From NCBI GenBank assembly GCA_016213845.1, contig JACQZN010000017.1, positions 42,618 to 106,617 on the forward strand: a stretch of DNA of 64,000 nt, written 5' to 3'. Both the position numbers and the translations under genes were made by a program. The notes below the pieces were generated by a model. The model saw only the letters and a list, made by a program, of their open reading frames with translations, made no database searches and was not told the DNA's origin. The first letter of the stretch is position 1. Every line of letters begins with the position of its first letter. The stretch is from Candidatus Wallbacteria bacterium. GTDB lineage: Bacteria; Muiribacteriota; UBA6191; JACPRK01. This document shows, piece after piece, positions 44,716-54,000 of this stretch.

Positions 44716-45429
44716 TCAGAGCGTGCCGCCCTCCTGGGGCACCTCGATCCGGAGCTCCATGTTGACTCGTCTCGGGTAGACGGTGGCGGTGCTGTGAACG
44801 ACGTCCCTGGGATTGATCTTCGTAGGATCGGTGACCGTCCCGCCCTCGGCCTCGAGCTCCTCCTTGGTCTTGTTCGGCTTGAGCTTGATGTCGAAGTGAT
44901 CGATCTCGACGACGACGCGATAGTACTGGAACAGGATGCGCTCGTTGTCGCTGGTGGAGAAGGCCCGGAAGTCGAGCACATGCGTCTGCCCGCCGAGCCA
45001 GATCCGACTCTCCAGCGGGCCGCCGCGATCCCGGTTGAGCTTCTGGTAGTGGATCTCCTTGTGCTCCGCGTCGAAGTCGTACTGGCTGAAGTAGAAGCGG
45101 CGCAGGTCGTCCGGCGGCCGGGTCCGGTCCTCCAGCGGGATGATGAGGGAGCGGCCGTTGTTCTGGATGTCGACGAGCCCGACGGCGCTCTTGAGCTCCT
45201 GCCGAATGCGATGGAGCAAGATGCGGACGGCCTCCTGGCCGTCGGCGCGTTTGGCGACTCCGATGACCCGTATGGCAGTGCCGCCGAAGACCGTGTAGAG
45301 CAGCACCATCACGATCCCCATCAGGATCATGATGAAGAGCATCTCGACGATGGTGAAGCCGGCCACCCGGCGGCGGACGCGAGGGTGGCCGCCCGCGTCA
45401 ACGGCCATGGGCTCAGCGCGGCGGGCCAT
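44716..45429 (-). CDS. Type IV pilin/pseudopilin-like protein (GspJ-like)
   Basis: A 237-residue protein with a basic leader and the prepilin peptidase site followed by the pilin helix, AGFTIVEMLFIMILMGIVMV, including the conserved Glu at position 5. The soluble part is beta-rich and longer than minor pilins usually are, as in GspJ. The start overlaps the end of the preceding pseudopilin gene by 17 bp. Last gene of a four-gene operon. Confidence 0.8.
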   Translation of the reverse strand: MARRAEPMAVDAGGHPRVRRRVAGFTIVEMLFIMILMGIVMVLLYTVFGGTAIRVIGVAKRADGQEAVRILLHRIRQELKSAVGLVDIQNNGRSLIIPLEDRTRPPDDLRRFYFSQYDFDAEHKEIHYQKLNRDRGGPLESRIWLGGQTHVLDFRAFSTSDNERILFQYYRVVVEIDHFDIKLKPNKTKEELEAEGGTVTDPTKINPRDVVHSTATVYPRRVNMELRIEVPQEGGTL

Positions 45430-45886
45430 AGAACGTCACCAGCTTCACTTCGTGCTTGGTGTCCTTAGTCCGGTCCTTCCAGACGACCGTCACGCGCACC
45501 TTTTTGAGGACGGCCGGCGGGACGTCGCCTGCCTGCATCACGTCGGTGAGGATCGTGAAGCGCTTGTCGTACTTGTCGAGGTCGTCGCGCTGCGGGATAG
45601 GGTGTTTCTTGAAGACGTCCTGCAGCGTCATCCCCAGCTCCGGCTCCTTCCAGAAGAAGGCCTCGTAGGGACTGCCCCGGACCACCTCGATGATGTCGGA
45701 AGCGTAGATAGTGGCCAGGGTCTCATCGCCGCCGCGGTAGACGCGCATGCTGGCGTGCATCACCAGCACGAACACCCCGCCGAACACGGTCGCGATCAGC
45801 ACGAGCGTGATCAGGATCTCGACGATGGTCAGGCCCCACCGGCGGGCGCCGGGGCCGCGTCTACTCTGTTGGCGTAACGATGTCAT
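45413..45886 (-). CDS. Type IV pilin/pseudopilin-like protein (GspI-like)
   Basis: A 157-residue protein with basic leader and prepilin motif GLTIVEILITLVLIATVFGG (cleavage after Gly, Glu at +5). The mature domain is small, as in GspI/V-type minor pseudopilins. It overlaps the preceding large gene by 26 bp and the following one by 17 bp, so production of the three is tightly linked. Confidence 0.8.
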   Translation of the reverse strand: MTSLRQQSRRGPGARRWGLTIVEILITLVLIATVFGGVFVLVMHASMRVYRGGDETLATIYASDIIEVVRGSPYEAFFWKEPELGMTLQDVFKKHPIPQRDDLDKYDKRFTILTDVMQAGDVPPAVLKKVRVTVVWKDRTKDTKHEVKLVTFYGPPR

Positions 45887-48482
45887 AGTCGCGCCGGATG
45901 GCGTACTCGTAGCGGTTGATCTCGTTGGTCACCGAGACGTAGTAGAAGTGGTCGCGTTCCAGCTGCTGCATCTTCGAATCGATGTGGTAGCTGTAGTCGA
46001 AGACGATCCGGCCACCCTCCGGGATCTTGGACATGTCCAGGAAATTGCACCCCAGGCTGCCGAACAGGTTGAGCTTGTTCCCCTGCGAGACCACCATCGG
46101 GTAGATGTAGCTGTAGAGCTGCGCGTCGATCCGCTCAGAGGTGTGGACCTCGATACCGCCCAGGGCCACGATGGTCAAGAGCGCGTTCTTCTCCGGGCTG
46201 TCGGGCTTGTCGTTGGCCTCGTGCTTCACCATGAAGCCCTTGAAGACGACCTTGCCGAACGTGATGATGATCGCCTTTCCCCGGTACTTGTTGTTGGCGA
46301 AGACCAGATCCTCGGTGCCGGTGATGTAGATGACGCCGTTCAGGTCGAATACGCGGTCCTTCTGGTTGTAGTACTTCTTGTAGAACTGGTTCACCTTCGG
46401 CGTTCGCGGGTCGATCAGGCTGGAGATGTAGTCGGTCGCCTTCAAGTAGAAGAGGAACGGGTTGAAGTCCGTGAGCGGCTTGTCGTACTCCTTGAAGGGG
46501 CTGCTCTGCGGGGCGAACTGCTTGTCCAGCTCGTTCTTGAGGAAGAAGAATCCGCGGCGGCTGAACGTGTCGAGAAACGCCCGGATGGCGCTGTCCTTTT
46601 CCGGGATGAGGAACTCCAGCAGCGCCAGGTTGTACGGGCCGAACATGACGGCGGCGGGAAGCTGCTGGATGAACTCCGGACCCAGACCGTAGGTCGGCTG
46701 CGCCAGGATGGTCGAGTTGAGCGTGATGTAGAACTTCGGCTTGCGCAGCTCCTCGGGGAGCTTGAGCCACTTCTCCTTGACGTCCTTGGTCCAGTCCGGC
46801 GGCAGCTCATCGGCCTTCGACAGCGCCGCATCCGGGTTCTTCCCTTCCATGAACCCCTTCGGGAAGTACGGAAGAGGGAACTGGTTCGGGTTGAAGGAGA
46901 GCGTGTTCTTGATCTTGTCCCACCACCCGGTCTCGAGGTAGTCGCGCACCATGAAGTACGTCTGGATGACGTCGCCGTAGACCAGGGTCGGACTGATGCG
47001 GATCCGGTAGTTGGAGTAGAGCTTCTCCAGCAGGTCGGACGTGATCTTCTTGATGCCCGCCCAGATCTTGCCGAAGAACCCCTCTCCCTCGACGGCCTTT
47101 CCCTTCTCCTTCTCGATGACGTTGCCGAACAGGGCCAGCCCGGATAGCGATGGCAAAGGAGTCCTTGACTCCTTCCACTCCTTTTCCGCCAGAGCCGAGA
47201 AGTACGTCCGGTAGCTGGCCACCGACTTGCCGCCCAGCTGGTCCTTGAGGGTCTTCTCGTCGTCGAACAGCTCCCTGCCATGGCCGATGTAGCGGAAGAT
47301 GATGTCTCCCTTGCCCGGGATCGCCCCCGCCGTCACACCGGGCGTCGCCGGCGCCGAGTCAGCCGGACCCGACGTCTCGACGCTCTCGCCCTCGGAGGGC
47401 TGGTTCTGCGCCTCGGCCACGGCCGCCTCGCTGAACTTCTTCTCCAGGACGTCCTTGAGCGCCTTGAGCGGAATCTGCACCTGCTGCGGAAGGAACTCCG
47501 ACTCCCCCGAGTGGAACGTCTTCTGCAACGCGCCGCTGGAGCGGTCCCCGTTGGAGAGCGGAACGATCCCCTTGTTGATGAAGATGCGGCCGGGCGGCAC
47601 CTTCCCATTCCTCACGACCTCATTCTCCATGAAAGTCGTGAACTCCGACTTCTTGAACGTCTTCTGGCCCGTCCCCGCCCAGCCGTTGTCCAGCACCAGC
47701 GCCTTTTGGGGATTCGGGAAGTCCTTGTACTGGTAGCCGAAAACGCTCTCCTGCGACCCGAAGTAGTCGGCCGACAGGTTGTTCACGAAGAGCGTGCACT
47801 CCGAGAGCACCGGGATCGTGCACCGAACCACCTTGAACGGCCGCGAGACCGCGACGGTCTTCTTGAGCGTAGGCCCGTCGCTTCGCGCAAACTCGATCGA
47901 GATCTCCAGCTTCAGGCTGCCGTGCTTCTCGATCGGGTCCGGCGGGTTCTTGAAGCCTGGAATGTCGAACGGCTGAATGTCGCCGATCTGTCCCTTGATC
48001 ACGAACTTCTCGTCCGGAATGCCGTAGTCCTCCAGCGCCGTCTTGCGGGCGTTGACGCTGATCTTCTTCAGATACTCCCCGTCGATCACGATGGCGTCTG
48101 CGGCCGACTGCCGCACCTGGTCGTAGATCCGGTTTCCCGGAGAGCGGATGTTCAGCTGCTGCACGATGTTGAGGAAGACCTCTTCCGTCGCCGCTTCGGC
48201 CAGGTGCGTGATGACCTCGGAGTGGTAGACGTAAATCGACTGGTCGACCTCCCGGACGCCCAGCATGTAGAGCATCCCCGCGAAAATCCCGAGCACGACC
48301 AAGAGCCCCATGGCGTAGTAGAGGATGATCCCCCGCCGGGACCGCCCGCCGGAAAACTCGTGGCGTCTACCTGTACCGGGTTTCCGAGAAAACCCGGTAC
48401 AGGTAGACGCCACGAGTTTTCCGCCCTGACTTGCCGCCAGCGGTTGCCTCACGCTGTCTACTACCGGCCGCGCAAGGGGCAT
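45861..48482 (-). CDS. Large pilin-like (GspK/PilX-type) protein
   Basis: Up to 873 residues. The pilin-like N-terminal helix is RRGIILYYAMGLLVVLGIFA, lacking the usual Glu5, as in GspK. Behind it is a very large soluble region without a family I recognise, with one long Lys-rich stretch. The start is uncertain: the ATG at 48482 follows the upstream stop by one base; a GTG at 48413 lies within a perfect hairpin; an ATG at 48311 falls inside the helix. The first 60 codons of the long version span the 34-bp inverted repeat at 48350-48423. Its position before GspI- and GspJ-like genes suggests the tip of a pseudopilus or surface fibre. Confidence 0.65.
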   Translation of the reverse strand: MPLARPVVDSVRQPLAASQGGKLVASTCTGFSRKPGTGRRHEFSGGRSRRGIILYYAMGLLVVLGIFAGMLYMLGVREVDQSIYVYHSEVITHLAEAATEEVFLNIVQQLNIRSPGNRIYDQVRQSAADAIVIDGEYLKKISVNARKTALEDYGIPDEKFVIKGQIGDIQPFDIPGFKNPPDPIEKHGSLKLEISIEFARSDGPTLKKTVAVSRPFKVVRCTIPVLSECTLFVNNLSADYFGSQESVFGYQYKDFPNPQKALVLDNGWAGTGQKTFKKSEFTTFMENEVVRNGKVPPGRIFINKGIVPLSNGDRSSGALQKTFHSGESEFLPQQVQIPLKALKDVLEKKFSEAAVAEAQNQPSEGESVETSGPADSAPATPGVTAGAIPGKGDIIFRYIGHGRELFDDEKTLKDQLGGKSVASYRTYFSALAEKEWKESRTPLPSLSGLALFGNVIEKEKGKAVEGEGFFGKIWAGIKKITSDLLEKLYSNYRIRISPTLVYGDVIQTYFMVRDYLETGWWDKIKNTLSFNPNQFPLPYFPKGFMEGKNPDAALSKADELPPDWTKDVKEKWLKLPEELRKPKFYITLNSTILAQPTYGLGPEFIQQLPAAVMFGPYNLALLEFLIPEKDSAIRAFLDTFSRRGFFFLKNELDKQFAPQSSPFKEYDKPLTDFNPFLFYLKATDYISSLIDPRTPKVNQFYKKYYNQKDRVFDLNGVIYITGTEDLVFANNKYRGKAIIITFGKVVFKGFMVKHEANDKPDSPEKNALLTIVALGGIEVHTSERIDAQLYSYIYPMVVSQGNKLNLFGSLGCNFLDMSKIPEGGRIVFDYSYHIDSKMQQLERDHFYYVSVTNEINRYEYAIRRDYDIVTPTE
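48350..48423. repeat. Perfect 34-bp inverted repeat with 6-base loop
   Basis: Arms 48350-48383 and 48390-48423 are perfectly complementary, separated by CCGAGA. The element is 74 bp long and sits between the lipoprotein stop (48484) and the pilin helix of the next gene. It reads open on both strands. No third copy of the arm was seen in the window. Confidence 0.95.
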
Positions 48483-48483
48483 G

Positions 48484-49269
48484 TTACCGGCCACCCCCGG
48501 CGGCTGCCGCATCGGGAGCCGGGGCGGCCTGCTCCTCTTCGATGGCGAAGTAGTAGTCGAACTCCGTGTCGTGGCTGATCACCGGCTCTTGCCCGTGGTG
48601 CTTGGAGCCCGAAAGCTGCCGCGCCAGGGCGTCTGCATCCTTCGAACAGTAGATCTTCCCGCCCGTGTCGGCCTCGAGCTCCACCACGGCACCCTCCCCG
48701 GCCGCCGCCAACTTTTCGGCCACCAGCTCGTTCTGGCGCTGGCGGTCCTCCGGTGCCAGGTTCTCCTGGCGGCGCTTGCGAATCTCGCCCACCAGCCGCT
48801 GGACCGTCGTGCGGGTTCCTCCCTCCGTGCGCGTCAGATCACCCTTCACCAGCTCCTCCTTCAGCTTCTCGTACTTCTTGAGAGCCTCGGAGGCCTTGTC
48901 GCGTTCCCCGGTTCCCTGGTAGGCCTGCGTCAGAAGCCAGCAGACCTCCAGACGCACCAGGGGGTCCAGGTTCGGCCTCCCCGACAGCGCCTCGGCCATG
49001 GGAACGATGTAGGCGTACTGCCGGGCATCCCACAGGTCCCTGAGCTCCGTGAGCTTGCGACGGTCCCCCATCGAGTCGGCCGGCTCCTCGCCCGTGGTGG
49101 CCGAAGTCGCCTCCGTGCTCTCCGAGGACGCCTCGCCGGACGCGCCGACCGGCTCGGCCCCGGCCGAGTCCTCGGCGACACGGGTCTTGGTCGAGTCGCC
49201 GCACGCGGAAGCCAGCAACGTCGACATCAGGACGGTAGCGAGCAGGAAGTAAGCGGTGCGTGACGCCAT
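48484..49269 (-). CDS. Putative lipoprotein with helical repeats
   Basis: A 261-residue protein from the ATG at 49269, chosen because it opens directly into a lipoprotein signal (AYFLLATVLMSTLLASACGD). After a Ser/Glu/Ala-rich linker comes a helical region that looks TPR-like (ARQYAYIVPMAEALSG, then LEVCWLLTQAYQGTGERDKA), and then a charged coiled coil and a short Cys-containing domain (GGKIYCSKDADALARQL). First gene of the pseudopilin operon, so possibly a pilotin or assembly lipoprotein. Function not proven. Confidence 0.7.
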   Translation of the reverse strand: MASRTAYFLLATVLMSTLLASACGDSTKTRVAEDSAGAEPVGASGEASSESTEATSATTGEEPADSMGDRRKLTELRDLWDARQYAYIVPMAEALSGRPNLDPLVRLEVCWLLTQAYQGTGERDKASEALKKYEKLKEELVKGDLTRTEGGTRTTVQRLVGEIRKRRQENLAPEDRQRQNELVAEKLAAAGEGAVVELEADTGGKIYCSKDADALARQLSGSKHHGQEPVISHDTEFDYYFAIEEEQAAPAPDAAAAGGGR

Positions 49270-49371
49270 GCGGAGGTTCTCGGGTTCCCTTCGGCGACAA
49301 GGATACACCACCGCACAGTGGCCTCCGCGCCCGCCCTGTATCCCGTCATCCCCCCCCTAGGCGCGCACTAC

Positions 49372-49401
49372 CTGACACCCGGTGCCCCGCGGCGATATAG
49401 T
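49372..49401 (+). promoter_or_regulatory. Predicted promoter for the TerB-like/TPR gene
   Basis: CTGACA (49372-49377), 18 bp, TATAGT (49396-49401), the best sigma70 match in the window. The ATG at 49427 is 25 bp past the -10 and has no Shine-Dalgarno sequence. Confidence 0.5.
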
Positions 49402-49426
49402 GTTCACGACCGGCCGATAACGACTC

Positions 49427-51010
49427 ATGGGCTCCGAATTCTACGTTCCCGGACAAGACCTCTCTCGCAGGGGGATCCTCCAGCTGGCGCTCGAGGAGGC
49501 CTACCGCGACGGCAAGCCGTCGGACGAAGAAAAGCGGATCGTCCAGTATCTTCTCAAGGCCTTCAAGCTCAACGAGAAGGACTACCGGGCCGTCAAGACC
49601 CGCATCAAGGAGAAGTACAAGGCCGGGGAGCTGGCGGCGGGCGGGGAGATGGACCCCGTCGTGGTCTACAGGCGCGCGCTCGAGCTGGCCTTCGCCGATG
49701 GCAAGATCTCCGGCAAGGAGAAGACCTACCTGAAGATCCTGGCCAAGGTCCTCTGGATCACCCCCGAGGAGCACCAGCGGGTCATCCGGGAACTCAAGGG
49801 CGAAGACTCACGCTCCGAAGAGGCGTTCGCCACGGCCGAAGCGGGCCCCGAAGCCGAAGAGGTAGAAGCGCCTGCCGAGCCGCCACGCCGAGCCGCAGTC
49901 CTGCCCCCGCCAGCTGTGGTCGCGCCTCCCTCGCCGCCCGTTGCCGCGGCGCCCGCTCCCCGACCACCAGCGGCTGCCCAAGAGCCCGCTGCCGGGCCCG
50001 AACGCCCGAGCATCCGAGCGCCGGCTTCCCAGCCCGCCGAGAAGCCGTCCGAGCGTGTCACGACCCAGCAGCGCCCCGCCATAGCTCCCCCCACGCCATC
50101 CGCTGCACCGACCCCGGCCGTCGCCGAGCCCCCACCGGTCGCCGAGTCCGCAGCCCTCAAGTCGCAACCCCGCGATCCTCGCGCGGTTCAGGCCCGCGCC
50201 AGCGGTGCCCATGGAACCGTCACGACCTCGCGCACGCTCAGACCCACCGAGACGAACCGCCGAGATACCGACTGGGCGCTTCCCATCTCGAAGCCGCTCT
50301 TCCTGGGTGGCGTCGGCGCAGTCGGCCTGGTGCTGATCCTCTTCGCGGTCCAGCAGTTCGCCATTCGCGGCGGCGACGAAGAGCCCGAAACTCCGCCCGC
50401 TGCCGAAGAGCCGGCCGACCCCGGCCCGAAGAAGCCCCCCGCTCCGCCGCCCCCCCCGCCTCCTGCCAAGCCGGCCGCGCCCGACGCGCGCGCCGAGAAG
50501 CTCACCAACGACGGCATTCAGGCACTGCAAGACGGCCGCATCGACGAGGCCATCGACGCCTACACCAAGGCCATCGGCATCGAGGACAAGGTCGCCTCCA
50601 CCCACAACAACCTGGGCCACGCCTACGAGCGCAAGGGCAACGACGACGCGGCCATCAAGGAGTACCAGCGCGCCATTCAACTCGATCCGAAGTACCCCCT
50701 CGCCTACAACAACCTGGGAACGGTCTACGAGCGGAAGGGCCGGTCCGTGGAGGCGATGGCACTTTATCGCAAGGCGATCGAGCTGAAACCCGACTACGCC
50801 AATGCCTTCTACAACCTGGGCGTCCTTTACGGGCGCGCAGGCCGTTACGACGAGGCAATCGGCGCCTTCAAGAAGGTCGTCGATCTGCGGCCCGACGACC
50901 CGTACGCCCACAAGGACCTGTGGCTGGCCTACAGCCGCAAGGGCCTGGAGGCCGAAGCCAAGAAGGAGCTGGAAGCCGCAAGGAAGCTGGGCCTCAGCAT
51001 CGGCGAGTAG
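49427..51010 (+). CDS. TerB-like, single-span membrane protein with TPR repeats
   Basis: A 527-residue protein. About residues 1-125 are two helical TerB-like segments with acidic DGK(P/I)S turns (LEEAYRDGKPSDEEKRIV, LELAFADGKISGKEKTYL). A Pro/Ala/Glu linker of about 150 residues follows, then one membrane helix (about 287-307, FLGGVGAVGLVLILFAVQQF), a Pro-rich spacer and four TPRs (AIKEYQRAIQLDPKYPLAYN, AMALYRKAIELKPDYANAFY and neighbours). The TPRs probably face the periplasm. The same layout, with HEAT in place of TPR, occurs at 23735. Both genes have a -10 close upstream and no ribosome-binding site. Confidence 0.8.
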   Translation: MGSEFYVPGQDLSRRGILQLALEEAYRDGKPSDEEKRIVQYLLKAFKLNEKDYRAVKTRIKEKYKAGELAAGGEMDPVVVYRRALELAFADGKISGKEKTYLKILAKVLWITPEEHQRVIRELKGEDSRSEEAFATAEAGPEAEEVEAPAEPPRRAAVLPPPAVVAPPSPPVAAAPAPRPPAAAQEPAAGPERPSIRAPASQPAEKPSERVTTQQRPAIAPPTPSAAPTPAVAEPPPVAESAALKSQPRDPRAVQARASGAHGTVTTSRTLRPTETNRRDTDWALPISKPLFLGGVGAVGLVLILFAVQQFAIRGGDEEPETPPAAEEPADPGPKKPPAPPPPPPPAKPAAPDARAEKLTNDGIQALQDGRIDEAIDAYTKAIGIEDKVASTHNNLGHAYERKGNDDAAIKEYQRAIQLDPKYPLAYNNLGTVYERKGRSVEAMALYRKAIELKPDYANAFYNLGVLYGRAGRYDEAIGAFKKVVDLRPDDPYAHKDLWLAYSRKGLEAEAKKELEAARKLGLSIGE

Positions 51011-51038
51011 GCCTGCTGGCCGTCGGGCTCAACGCCGG

Positions 51039-54000
51039 CTACTCGCCCGGCAAGAGCACCCGGACGCCCGTGCGCCGGGGAACCACGACGTACCCCTTAC
51101 CGCGCTCCAACGCGAAGGTCGGCGCCCCGCGCCCCCAGGTCTCGAACTCTCCGCGGCCACCGGCGCCCGTGCGCGTGCGAGAGACCGCGTTGGAGAATGT
51201 CGCATCGGCCAGACTCTGGCTTGTCGCGCCCGCCGGCAAGGGTGCCGGCAGACCGACGAAGTTCTGCCCCCGGACAAGCAAACGGCTGCGCGCGCTCGCA
51301 GGCCAAGCAGTTCCCTTGAGGGCCACGGTTCTCGCCGCAGGCATCGAGAGCAGGTACCCCTGGTGAGGCTCGATGAGCGCCGACGCCGTGGCACCTCTGG
51401 CGTCTTCCATGAGCAACACGTCGGACTGCTCGTCGCCAGTCGCCGGAATCCGGGCCAGGAACGCCGCACCGGAATCGGTGAGGAGCCGTTGCGTCGTGTA
51501 GGCGCTTGCGCTGGTCAGCGGCTCGGCCGGGAACGACACCAGGTTCAACCCAGGTGCGAGCGCGAACCGGATGTCGATCAGGTCGGCCAGCTGCAGATCG
51601 ATCGACTTGCGGCTGCCCCGCAGGTCCCGGTTACGCACCGTTGACGACGCAGGGGAAACCGACCTGGGCAGCCGCTCGGTATCGCGGCACTCGAAGGTGA
51701 GCAGGTCTCCCAGGCTGGCGACTGCAGAGGTCGTGGAGCTGAAGATCGCCGAGTAGAGCCCACCTTGCGCCGAGGTCGTGCGGGAAGTCAGCCCCTTCGT
51801 GACGTTTCGGACCGTGAGCTCCAGGCCCGAGCCCAGCGCCGTCCCGGAGGCAGAGCGCAGCGTTCCGGAGACGATGAGAAGCGTGACCGGGGGCTGGTCG
51901 CCCAGCACCTGGATGAACGTCCTGGCGCTGCTCGTGAATCCGGCTGGCGACACTGCCGAGAGGTTGACCACATGTGCGCCGATGCCGAGGGCCGCCGAGA
52001 GCTTCGAGCCGGTCCCGAGCCGCTGGCCGTCGGCCGACCACGTGATGCCACTGGCGGGAACGGTGGTGCCATTGTCCTCGCGGACCCTGGAGATCAGGCT
52101 CACCGGCTCGTCGGAGAAGAGCAGATCCGAGGCCGCCGGAGCGACGATGCTCGCCTCCAGGAACCCCATGCGGAAGCTGGGCCGCCGGCTCCCTGCCAGA
52201 ACCCCGCTGACGGCAACTCCCGAGTTCGAATCGACGCCGGGCAAGGTGACCGCGACCAGCAGTGTGCCGGTGGTCGCCAGCTCACTGGCCGTGGCCGTGA
52301 AGTCGAACGTCCGCGTGGCGCCACCCGGGAGCTCGGTGGGATTCTGGGGCGAGCGCACCACTGTGTACTGGGCGGACCGATTGACTTCTCCGGCGCCGCT
52401 GAAGGTGATGACCACAGTCCCCGGACGGAAGGATGCTTCACCCGGATTCTGCGCTACCAGCCGCAGGGTCGCCTGCCCACCGCGCTGCACGGCGGAAGGC
52501 GAAACCGACAAGCTGACGATCGAGACAGAAGCCGGTCGTTGAACCGTCCAGACGGCGCTGACTCCGGCAGAGAGCGCAGAGATGGAGGCCCCGGAGTTCG
52601 CGTCGCGAGCCGTGGCACTCGCCGTGATCGTCACGCTCGTGAGCGCAGCGGCCTGGCGAACCGCCACGTCGAAGACAAAGCGGGCGCGCGCGTTGCCAGC
52701 CACGCTCGACGGGTTCGTTGCCGACGGCGTCACCACGTAGTCCGCGGCTCGATCCACCGCCCCCGACCGCAATGCGAGCGCCACCGTTGCACCGGTCGCG
52801 GCTGCGTTCCCGGTGTTGAGGACCGTGACCGTCACGCGGGTCGACTGTCCCTGCGACACGAGGGACCTCTCGGCCTCCACGCCGACGATCGAAAGCCCCG
52901 CAACGCGCTCCAGCACGAAGGACTGCATCAGCCCGTCCCCGGTGGTCGTGGAGGGTGTCCGGGAGTTGCCGTCCCTGCCCGCGACGAGCACGAAGAGCGC
53001 CGCCGGTCCCGTCGTTGCCGCGGTCGACGCAGTCAGATCGAACCTGAGCGCCACGCGAGAGCCGCCGGCAATGCGAGTGGCGTTTGCCGGCCGACCGACG
53101 ATCGAGTACTCGAGCGTCCGGTCAGCGCCGCCCGCGCCATTCACCGTGAATACGACCGTGGTCAGCTCCATCGAGGCCTGTCCCGAGTTCGCCAGCGTCA
53201 GGGTCAGCCCTTGCGTCTTCCCGGTCGATACCCGCGCCCCGGGCCCGGAGAGCGAAACCAACCCCAGCGTCGCCGGAGTCTGGACGTTCCAGATGTCCGG
53301 AGTGTCGGCCCGCGAGTCTGTCGGGATCGCCAGGCGGGAGTTGCCGTCGGTGCCAGAGGCGCTGGCGTGTATGGCGATCTGTCCCACGGCCGCAGCCGCC
53401 GAAACGTCCACCTGGAAGCGGTACGTGGCGCGTTGGCCTCCGGCGATGGCGTCCGGATTGTCCCCGGGCTCCGCAGGGGCTGGCGTGACGACATAGTCGC
53501 CGGACCTGTCGGCGCCGGCCAAAAGGAAGATCGGGGATACCGACGAGACCACCGCTGTAGCCTGTCCCAGGTTCGCCACGCTCACGGTGACGGGCACGCT
53601 CTGCCCGCGGGACACGTTGCTGGCCACGGCCGTGACCGAGAGGACCGAAAGGATGGCCTGAGTCTGCAGTGTGAATGCGGTCGTCCGCGCCGACGCCGGA
53701 TCGCCCACGACCGCGGCGCCGTCGAAGGCCGTCGCCGAGGAGTTGAGCACGACCCGGCCCGTGAGTGCCGCCGCTTTCGGGACAACCGTGTAGTGAAGCT
53801 GCGTCGACACTCCAGGCGCCAAGCTGGTGGCGTTTCCGGCCGTGTCGGGTGTGATCACGAAATCCGAGGTCTTGCCCCGGTTCTCCGTGCGGAAGTCGAG
53901 CGCCGCCGCGAGACCGCTAACGGCGAGCAGACCCGAGTTGGCAACGGTCACCGTCACCACCACGCTCTGCCCGCGGCTGACACGGTCGCCCGGCAGCTCC

